The notes under the pieces are model-generated. The model made no database searches. It was not told the DNA's origin and saw nothing but the letters and a program-made list of their open reading frames with translations. The translations under genes and the position numbers were made by a program. Positions 32,501-43,719 of a stretch of 64,000 bases of DNA are shown here, one piece after another. Within the stretch, counting starts at the first letter, position 1, and the number at the start of each line of letters is the position of its first letter. The stretch comes from Karalla daura (Eukaryota; Chordata; Actinopteri; Chaetodontiformes; Leiognathidae), in contig CM055201.1 of the NCBI GenBank assembly GCA_029224185.1, forward strand, positions 21,142,672 through 21,206,671, given 5' to 3'.

Positions 32501-35500
32501 ATCATCCAAATGTCAGCACAACATTCATACACCTGTTCATGTCCACACAGGTTAATAACACACTGCTGATCTCAGAACAGTCTGGAATTAGAGGACAAAT
32601 CAACACAAAATGAAGAAATGTTTCTACTTGATGAAGATGAACTTGCAGATGAACTTGATCAGTTTAAAACAAAATAAGTGAATCAGGTTCAGTTGTCGAT
32701 GAAAACATCAGATGTTCAACAGTAACAGAGTCAGTGAACTCACCTCAGAGTCTCCAGTCTACAGTGTGGACTCTCCAGAAAACCACACAGCTCCTTCACT
32801 CCTGAATCCTGCAGCCTATTTTTACTCAAATCCAGATGTTTGAGATGGGAGGGGTTGGACTTCAGAGCTGAGGCCAGAGAAGCACAGCTGATCTCTGAGA
32901 ACCTGCAGCTCCTCAACCTGAATAAAAAATAAAGTTTACATACACACAAACAGGTGTGTTACGTTGTTATAAGAGTACTAAGAAAGGTGAATTTATATCT
33001 ACAGCACATGTTGATTGTGAACAAATTCTGATAAAAAACTACAATCAAGACAATGGTTTGATCCATTCTGCTTATTTTCCCTGCTGAACAGGTTATTGTC
33101 ATCTGCCCACTCATCCCTCCACCCTGGACCTGCAACACAAGGACCAGTCGACCCGTTAATGTTAATGAGAGTGGGAGAGATGATGGATGGATTGGTGGAT
33201 GGATTCAGTTTCACACACCTCACCTTCATTTCAGCTGGAGTGAACAGTCAATTCAGAGCCAAACACAGAAAAACTTTAAAATCATTTGTTATGATTTGGT
33301 TTAAAACACAGAAAATGAAGTAAATCCAAAATGTCTGCATACTGTAGATTTGAATCAGCTAGATACACACTGGACAGGATCAGACTGCATGAACTGACCT
33401 CAGAGTCTCCAGTCTACAGTCTGGACTCTCCAGTCCAGCACACAACAGCTCCACTGATGAATCCTGCAGGTTGTTGCTGCTCAGGTCCAGATGTGTCAGA
33501 TGGGAGGGACTGGATCTCAGAGCTGAGGCCACGACTTCACAGTGAGAGTCTGAGAGTCCACAGCCAGAAAGTCTGTGATGACAGAGAAAATCAAACTGAA
33601 AGCTCAGACTTGATAAATAAACAACTGTCTGATATATAAGACGGGACAGGACAGGACATTGTGTCCACTGTCAAAGCTTCATGATAAACTCCGGACTCTA
33701 TGGAGCCAACATCAAAGCAAAGATAGTTAGGTGATAAAAGAAGATTCCTCTTTTCACTAACTTAGTAGTCCATAGTTATGAACAATTATGAACGTGTGAG
33801 TCTTCATTCTGACACTGAAGTCTTCAGCTTCACTTTGCTTCATAGAGTTGATAATCACATCTGGACTCACAGAGCCTTCCTGCAGTTCCTCACAGCTGGA
33901 ATCAGTCTCAGTCGTCCTTCGTCTGATGTGTTGTAATTCTTCAGGTCCAGCTCATCCAGAACCTCTGACATCTGCAGCATGTAGGCCAGAGCTGAGCACT
34001 GGATCTCTGAGAGGTTCTTCTTTGATCTGTTCTCTGACTTCAGGAACTCTTGCATCTCCTGATGCACTGAGTGATCCTTCAGCTCCATCAGACAGTGGAA
34101 GATGTTGATACTTCTGTCAGGAGAGATACCATCACTGTTCATCTCCTTTAGGTTGTTGATGGCTCTCTGGATGGTTTCTGGACTGTTCTCTGTGTGACCC
34201 AGCAGACCTCCTAACACTCTCTGGTTGGACTCCAGAGAGAGGCCATGAAGGAAGCGCACAAACAGGTCCAGGTGGCCATTTTTACTCTGAAGAGATTTCT
34301 CCATATTGCTCCACACAGAATCAATCTTGGATGCATTTTTACTCAGAGAGCCATTCGTAGATGCCTTTGGCCACACTTTCCTCAGTAAAGTGTGGCCAAA
34401 GGCCTGTAGGAATGACTTTGGCTGACCTTCACTTGGGAAGGCTAATTGGGATGACTGTTCAAAGTCTCTTCTGGATGACTCAGGAAAAGCCTCCTCTACA
34501 TCCTCCTCTCTGCTGGTGAAGCAATGGAACATGTAGACTGCAGCCAGAAACTCCTGAACACTCAGATGAACAAAGCAGTAGATGTTCCTCTGGAAGATCA
34601 CACACTCTCTCCTGAAGATCTCTGTACAAACTCCTGAGTACACCGAGGCATCTGAGACATCCAGACCACATCTCTCCAGGTCTTCTTGGTAGAACATGAT
34701 GTCTCCTTTTTCCAGATGTTCAAACGCCAGCCTCCCCAGCTTCAGAAGAACTTCCCTGTCCTCCTCCATCAGCTCCTGTGGACTGGTCTCTGGTCCGTCC
34801 TGGTACTTCTGCTTCTTCCTCATGGTCTGGAGCAGCAGGAAATATGAGTACAGGTCAGTCAGGGTCTGGGGCAGCTCTCCTCTCTGCTCTGATGTCAACA
34901 TGTGCTCCAGAACGGTGGCAGTGATCCAGCAGAAGACTGGGATCTGACACATGATGTGGAGACTCCTGGAGGCCTTGATGTGTGAGATGATGGTTGTGGC
35001 CAGACCTTCATCTCTGAACCTCTTCCTGAAGTACTGGTCCTTCTGGTCCTCAGTGAAGCCTCGTACTTCTGTGACTCTGTCCACACATCCAGGAGGGATC
35101 TGATTGGCTGCTGCAGGTCTGGAGGTGATCCAGACCAGAGCAGAGGGAAGCAGCTTACCCTGGATGAGGTTTGTCAGCAGGACGCTGACTGAGGTCTTCT
35201 GGGAGACATCAGACACAACCTGATGGTTGTGGAAGTCCAGAGAGAGTCTGCTTTCATCCAGGCCGTCAAAGATGAAGAGCAGCTTCCAGAGGGAGAGCTG
35301 CTCTGCTGTCACCTTCTGGAGTGTTGGATGGAACACCTGGAGCAGAGAGAGAAGACTGTGCTGCTCCTCTCTGAGCAGGTTCAGCTCCCTGAAGGAAAGA
35401 ACAATCACTGCACTGACATCTTGGTTTCCTGAACCCTCTGCCCAGTCCAGACTGAACTTCTGCACCGAGAAGGTTTTTCCAACTCCAGCAACACCACATG

Positions 35501-38500
35501 TCAGGACCACTCTGATGGGGCTCTGGTGGTCAGGTAAGGCTTTGAAGATGTCCTGGCACCTGATTGGAACATCATGGAGGATCTTCTTCTTGGAGGTGGT
35601 CTCCAGCTGCCTGACCTCATGCTGGGTGTTGACCTCTTCACTCTGTCCCTCTGTGATGTAGAGCTCAGTGTAGATGCTGTTGAGGAGGGTTCCACTTCCT
35701 GTTCCTTCAGTTCCTTCAGTCACACGCTCACATCTTCTCCTCACACTGATCTTATGTTCCTCTAAAACTTCCTGCAGACCTCCATCTGCTGACAGAGGAA
35801 ACAAACACTGACACCAGACCAGAGAGAGAATCTGGACCAATACAAATGATTGAATATGAACAATACAACAAATATTTAGTTTTCAGACATGGAGATATCT
35901 GCAGACAGATGAACAGTCTTACCTTGTATAAAAATCTTTTCTTGAGGAGTCAGTTCTGGAACAGAGCTGAAACATGGAACATATTGTGAAGCTTTATTTC
36001 TGCATCATGCCTAGAATTATCCTCACATATTTTGTCTCCATTTTCACTGTGTCACCTTACATAAGATGAATTTAGAGTTAATCAGAATCTTACTGCGTGT
36101 CTAAGGGTCCAGGTTCATTCCTGAAAAATACGTCAGGATTATCTTTAGAGTCATCACTCTTTATAGATAGTGTCACAAACTCCAAGGCTGAGAAGTCTGC
36201 CTGCAGGAGTGGGAAGGTGATGGGAGCACCGCCCACTGTTCCTCCCACTCTACAAATAGAGGCCCAGTAGAGGCCTTCCCCCCTTTCCTTTGTCTCCAGA
36301 CTCTGTGTGTGTGTGCTAGTGGTGCTCACCTGAGTTAGCCATGCGTGTTTGATTCACCTCATTGTAAGTAAACCTATTTCAATTCATTGATGTTTAAGTT
36401 TCAAGTATTTTAACATGCCGTCAGTAAGTTTAATAGGGATCATTCGATTTAATGTGTTTGTAAGTAGTAAGGATAATGAACTTAAAGAGTGTATTCTGAT
36501 TTAATATTTCATTGTATATTTCATTGTATTTATCAGGCATGTATTATTTGTTCCCTTCCTTTCCCTTTGTCCTTTAGAACCATGGCACTCGGTGACACCA
36601 CCCCCTTGGTTTAAGCAGCAAAGCAAATAAACAGAAATTAAACGTAAAGGCAACTCCTGTGTCCTGGTGGTTTGTGTGGCTCCAGTCTGAACCTTCCCAA
36701 CAGATTGGTCCTTCGAGCCGGATGACTGAGCCACACCCCACATGTCCAGAGATCAACCTAAAATGGCTGCTGAATCAGCTGAATCAAAGACTGAAGGCAT
36801 CAACCCAGATGATGATGGGCTGAACACTGACGCGCAGGCTTCTCCTGAATTCATGGATGAACACCGAGGTGAACAAGACATAACCCAGCCTAAAATGGAT
36901 AAGGCTTCCCCTGAACCGTCTCAAACATCACCTCGGCCATCTTCATCCACTCGACCTATAGAGCCTGCCCTTCCACCTGAACCATCAATTCCCTCTCTGC
37001 CAACAGTATCTTATACGATCCCTGAGAACCCATACACAGGGCCCAGCGGCCCAGAGAGACCCAGAAGGCATAGACGCCCCCCTGACTATTACGGCGTCCA
37101 CGCACTGCCACAACAAACAGCTATAAAGTCCCATGGCCCACGCAGTGGCGCTTATAGTAAAACGATTGGCTCAAAGTCAGCTTCCAGTCTCCCCTCAGCC
37201 TCTCGTATTAGTAGGGCTTCCCGGGGCAGCAATACTTCTGTCTTAAGTGACCTCCAAGCCAGCCTCCTTGAAGAGAAGAAGAGGAGAGATGAGCTAGAGG
37301 AGTTAAAAAGACAACGAATGGAGGATGAGGAGCTTGATGCAGAATGTGCATTGATAGATAAGGAAGCAAGAGATGCTCAGCAAAGACAACAGGAAGCACA
37401 ACAGAAGAGAGAGAAAATTGTCAGAAATGTTGCAACAAATCGACGCATCCGCATTAAAGAGCACGAGCTTGAAGCAGCCCAGCTTGTTTCAAGTTTTATT
37501 AGAGAAAACCTCTTAGATGATCACCCTGCTGCAGCTTCTGCACCAACATCATCATCTCTTCATGACCATGTAGCTTCCACCTCCTTTCATGATCTGCCTC
37601 CTTCCAGAATATTTACTCCTGCCCCTGTAAACATGAGATATGCTGAGTCTCAAGATGATTCAACACCCCCAATATCACAAATTGGCTATTCCAATGCTCC
37701 TCAGATTCATCCTATGCTTCAACCATCGCAGCAATCCACTGTCCAGGTTCCCACCTCTACTGTCCAGTCATATATCCCTCCTCTACCAGCCCTCTCTACC
37801 TACCATGCACCTGTAACTCGAGGCTCAGTCCAAGCCCCCAATCAATCTTCATCCATGCTTGGCCCTGTGCAGCCCACAATCACTGGGAGTTTACCACCTA
37901 TGCAGATATCATCTCAGCCTCCACATTCTGTGCACTCGCAACCCCCCAACGTTACGGATCTGGTCCTGGCCTCAGCCTATGGGATACCAAAACCCTCACT
38001 TCCTGTTTTTGAGAGTGGCCGAGAAAGTGATTTTGCTCTGTTAAAAATGGCCCTAGATAACCTCCTTGATAACCACACCCATCTTACTGAGCAATTCAAA
38101 TACCAGGTCCTCTTAGAACATCTTAAACATGCAGGAGCCCACAAATTGGCCAAATCTTGCATGCATGATATGAGACCGTATTCCACTGCCCTCCAAGCGC
38201 TGCAGGAGAAGTATGGTCAACCAAGACTGTTAGTTCAGAGTGAAATTGGGTCAATATTGAATTCTCCTGTTATTCGCATTGGTGATGTTGAGGCCTTCGA
38301 TGATTTCTCCCTCTCTATCCATGCTCTGGTGGGAATGTTGCTGACACTGGAGGGCCCAACAGGATCTGAATTAAGATGTGGCTCTCATGTGGATAAACTC
38401 CTCAGTAAACTCCCTGTACAGTACAGAGATGGATTCATTGAGCACTGTATTAACCGAGGCATTCTCACTGGACAGGTAACCCAAACTTATTCCCTCCTTG

Positions 38501-41500
38501 ACCTTTCGACCTGGCTACAACTCAAATCAAGGGCCAAACGCATATCAGAGAGAGCTGTGGAGTTTCACAAACAAGAGAAACAGCAGACTGGAAGACGCCA
38601 GCCCTCCAAACCAGTCTCCTCTGTTTGCATGCTGTCAACATCTGATGAGAATGCCACATTGAGAGTACCCTCCAAGGTAAATGCCAATGCCATTAAACCT
38701 ACACCTTACTGTCCCTACTGCAATATTCGAGACCACTTCCTTGGTTCATGTGCAAAATTTAAGAAACTCACACTATCTGAAGTTGAAAAATGGATCAGTG
38801 AGAAAGGGGGGTGCACTAAATGTGGGAGAACACACAAAATAGATAAATGCACCTTGAAGAGGCCATGTAATATATGTAAAGATATTCACTTGACAATTCT
38901 CCATGATCTCCACACACCTAAGTCGGCAACAGTGATGTTTGCATCTTCCCCCTCTGAGCTTCTCTATATTGACCAACCTAATCGCTCTCGTAAAGTAATG
39001 CTGAAGGTTGTGAATGTACTCATACATAACGGGGATAAAACCCTTAAAACACACGCAGTTCTTGATGATGGTGCAGATAGGTCCATTCTGCTCCCTCAAG
39101 CTGTTCAACAGTTGGCCCTTGCCACTCAGCCTGAAACCATCTCCCTATGCACAGTGAGACATGATGTAGTGCGATTGGATGGGGCATCCGTGTCCTTTGA
39201 AATTTCCCCTCTTAACCAGCCAAATGAAAGACATGTTATTAATCAAGCTTTCACGGCAGAGAACCTTGGGCTGTCTCAACATACATACCCCCTGAAGCAG
39301 CTACAAGAGCAATATCACCATTTAAATGGTATCCCATTACAGCCCATTGACCATGTATGTCCCCTGGTTCTCATTGGCTCAGACTATGCCCATCTAATCA
39401 CAGCCACAGAAGAGATCCGGATGGGGCCCCCTGGCGGTCCACTGGCTGTGCACACCCGGCTCGGATGGGCTCTCCAAGGGCCAGCTAATGTAATCCAAAC
39501 CCAGCCAAATGTTTCCTTTGCCCTTACCTGCTTCAAAAGTGAACTGCTCAGGAATGTGGAAAGGTTGTGGCAGATCGACACTCTGCCCTACGTGAATGAG
39601 AAGACAGCCACAAGATCTAAACAGGATAAATTGTCCCTTGATCTTCTCAATTCTAAAACGGTGAGATTAGACATAGATGGTGTAATGCGCTATGCCACTC
39701 CCTTGCTTAGAGCCCCTACTATGCCTGTTCTTAGAGCTCCAAAGGAAGCTGTCCTGTCCCGTCTCTGTGCTACTGAACGACGCTTATCCAAGGATCCCAA
39801 ACTGTCTGAAAAATATCAAGAGGAACTGGATAAGCTGGTGCAGTCTGGCTATGTTCGTCAAATCCCCAGTGAAGAGGAAGACCAACCTAAAGAGATCTGG
39901 TATTTCCCACATCACATCGTCGAACATAACAACAAGCACAGGGTTGTATTTGACTGCTCCTTTGAGCATATGGGACAATCTTTAAACAGATGTCTTCTGC
40001 CTGGTCCAACACTCGGCCCCTCTTTGCTCGGAGTTCTCCTCAGATTTCGCCTACATCCCATTGCAATCTGTGGAGATATTAAAGGTATGTTTCACCAGAT
40101 ACGCCTTCTGAATGAGGACAAGTCTTTATTGCGCTTTATATGGAGAGGGATGCAGCTGGATCAGGAGCCAAGTGTGTATGAATGGCAAGTATTGCCCTTT
40201 GGAACAACCTGTAGTCCATGCTGCGCCATCTACGCAGTCAACAGACATGTCCAAGATCACTGTGATAGGAATGAGGAGGTTCTCCACTCTGTCCAACAAT
40301 GTTTTTATGTTGATAACTGCCTCCAAAGTTTCCCATCCTCTCACCAAGCCAAGTCACTCATTGAAAAGATGCGCCCTCTGCTGGCAACTGGTGGCTTCGA
40401 CATCAGACAGTGGGCTAGTAATGATCCAGCTGTCATTCACCATCTTCCACCAGATGCAAAGTCTAAAACCAGTGAGTTGTGGCTCTCAGGAAATGGAGAT
40501 CCCAAAGAACTGACATTAGGTCTCCAATGGAACTGCCTGACAGACATGCTGAGCTACAAAACTAAACTAATCACCTACCATCAACCTACAATGAGGAATA
40601 TATACAGAGTGCTGGCAAGTCAATATGATCCTCTCGGCTATCTGGCTCCCTTCATAACCCGAGCAAAGATCCTGGTTCAAGACCTATGGAAACAGGAAAG
40701 AGGATGGGATAATATCATCAAAACAGAAAGTCTGTTGAAGCAATGGCAAGTATGGGAGCTGGAACTGAATAATCTCCCTGACATTCGCTTCCCCCGCTGT
40801 TATCTGCCCACATGCATCAACTCAGCCACATTAGATCCCCAAATGCATGTGTTCTGCGACGCTTCAGAGCGCGTCTATGGTGCAGTCGCCTACCTTCGGA
40901 TTGAAGACAATGCCGAGAACATTCATGTCAGCTTCATCATGGCCAGGTCTCGCATAGCCCCTAAACGCCAGCTTTCTATCCCTCGTCTTGAACTGTGTGC
41001 AGCCCTAGCAGGTGCCCAGCTGGCTTATCTCCTCAGCACCGAGCTCACTATTCCCCAACAGTCAGTGACACTCTGGACTGATTCAACAACAGTCTTGTCC
41101 TGGCTGACCTCTGACTCCTGCCGTTACAAGGTGTTTGTTGGAACCAGAATAGCTGAGATTCAGACCCTGACCAACGCCAGGAGCTGGAGGTATGTTGACT
41201 CAAAGAATAACCCAGCTGATGATATAACACGAGGCAAAACCCTCCTGGAGCTCTCTCAGCAACACAGATGGAGTCAAGGCCCACCATTCCTCCTCATGAG
41301 TACTAACTGCTGGCCAACCAGTCCACTCGTACCAGCTGAACCAGAACCAGTTGAGGAAATCAGGAAATCGATGTTCTGTGGAACAGTGATGTCAACTGGC
41401 ATAAACCTTCCTGATTTGAAGAAGTACGGCAACTGGGACGACCTAATAGAGGAAACAAAGACTGTGCTTTATGGGGCGGCAGTTCACAGTTCAAACATAG

Positions 41501-43669
41501 CCCAATGTTACATTGATTCAGAGAAGCACCTTCTGCAAAGAGCTCAATCAGAGTGTTTCCCCGAGGAGATGAACGCCCTTAAAGGTGAGAAATCTATTCC
41601 AAGGAATAGCAAACTACTCCCCCTGTCCCCTGAATATGACAGTCAACTCGGCCTAATCCGAGTGGGAGGCCGACTCCGAAGAGCAGAGACCCTTGCCCAC
41701 GACACTATTCATCCTATCGTCTTAGATCCTAAACATCATGTCACTAGACTCATTATTAAACATTACGATGAGAAACTACTGCACCCAGGCCCTGAGCGCG
41801 TCCTGGGAGAAATGAGACGGAGGTACTGGATTCTGCGTGGTCGCCAAGCCATTCGCCAGCATCAACATCAATGTCAAGACTGTCAGAAATGGAGAGCTAA
41901 ACCAGTTATCCCCAAAATGGCCGATCTCCCTCCAGCCCGCCTTCGTTTGTCAAAGCCCCCATTCTGGTCCACAGGCGTGGACTGTTTTGGGCCTTTCACA
42001 GTGAAAATTGGCCGTCGCACAGAGAAAAGGTGGGGCATACTCTTTAAATGCTTAACAACACGCTGTGTACATCTTGAGCTCCTCAACAGTATGGATGCCG
42101 ATACATTTCTGATGGCCTTCAGAAGATTTGTCTCACGGAGGGGAAAACCCTTTGAACTCCTCTCTGATTGTGGAACAAATTTCAAAGCAGGAGAGACAGA
42201 GCTAAGAAATGCTTTCCAGGCCATGGCATCGGATTTGAAGCAAAAATTAGCTCACACACAGGTGAGATTCCAGTTCAATCCTCCATCTGCCCCACATTTT
42301 GGTGGAAGCTGGGAACGCGAAATAAGATCTGTCAAAACGGCCCTCTACGTTGCCTTGGGGAAGCAAACAACAACAGACACAGTCCTGCACACCGTACTGG
42401 TTGAAGTTGAAGGCATCCTTAATTCGAAGCCCCTTGGATACGTGTCCTCTGACCTTGCCGATCCAGATCCAGTAACACCAAATATGTTGCTAATGGGGCG
42501 GCTTGATTCCTCTCTTCCTCAAGCCATCTACTGCTCAAGTGAACTCCTTGGCCGGAGGACATGGCGTCACAGCCAGATCTTGGCAGATCATTTCTGGACA
42601 GCATTCATTCGCCATTTTCTCCCTACTCTACAAACCAGACAAAAATGGAAATCTGACAAGGAAAACTTTGATTCAGGTCAGGTTGCAATGATTGTTGACC
42701 CCCAGTATCCTCGAGCATCATGGCCCATCGGAAGGATTACTGAGGTGTACCCTGGAAAGGATGGAAAGGTTCGCAGTGCTAAGGTCAGTATTCAGGGAAG
42801 AGAATACATACGACCTGTCGCCAGACTAATCCCACTTCCTGAGATCACAGATTGAAGTAAACGTACGTATTTGCTGCACAAATCCGGGGGCGGCTGTCAC
42901 AAACTCCAAGGCTGAGAAGTCTGCCTGCAGGAGTGGGAAGGTGATGGGAGCACCGCCCACTGTTCCTCCCACTCTACAAATAGAGGCCCAGTAGAGGCCT
43001 TCCCCCCTTTCCTTTGTCTCCAGACTCTGTGTGTGTGTGCTAGTGGTGCTCACCTGAGTTAGCCATGCGTGTTTGATTCACCTCATTGTAAGTAAACCTA
43101 TTTCAATTCATTGATGTTTAAGTTTCAAGTATTTTAACATGCCGTCAGTAAGTTTAATAGGGATCATTCGATTTAATGTGTTTGTAAGTAGTAAGGATAA
43201 TGAACTTAAAGAGTGTATTCTGATTTAATATTTCATTGTATATTTCATTGTATTTATCAGGCATGTATTATTTGTTCCCTTCCTTTCCCTTTGTCCTTTA
43301 GAACCATGGCACTCGGTGACACCACCCCCTTGGTTTAAGCAGCAAAGCAAATAAACAGAAATTAAACGTAAAGGCAACTCCTGTGTCCTGGTGGTTTGTG
43401 TGGCTCCAGTCTGAACCTTCCCAACAGATAGAGAGCTGGATGCTGCAGACCCTGATCCGTCTGTCTCCTCCACATTTACACTCATTGTCTTCACTTCAGT
43501 CTGAGAGGAGAAACAGGTTCAGTGACTTTTAGCTGAGACATTGACAGTGTTTCAAGTACACTCACCCACACACAGTATGACATAACACAAAAGAAAATTT
43601 TCATGCCCTTTTTAACTACTCTCATAAAAGACAATTAACATATAAACACGCACATACACACACGCGCGC

Positions 43670-43719
<50 letters not shown>

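Larger units (their letters stand above)
36171..43426 (+). mobile_element. Intact BEL/Pao LTR retrotransposon
   Basis: Full-length element of 7,256 bp: LTR (532 bp), tRNA-Tyr primer site, a single Gag-Pol frame, a purine-rich run (ccgggggcggc) before the second LTR, and LTR. The two LTRs look identical by eye and both run TG...CA. A 5-bp target duplication (gatag) flanks it. All this indicates a recent and possibly still active element. It lies inside the first coding exon of NLR gene B, in opposite orientation. Confidence 0.93.

Noticed and set aside
36090..36329. Minus-strand frame joining NLR sequence with LTR sequence
   Set aside because: It is a chance read-through from the LTR into the split start exon. 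It has no promoter evidence and matches the LTR end at 42826-43053.
40306..40317. YVDN in place of YVDD in the BEL/Pao reverse transcriptase as a disabling mutation
   Set aside because: The first catalytic Asp is kept, the frame is otherwise perfect, and the variant seems to occur in related fish Pao proteins; activity is not excluded.
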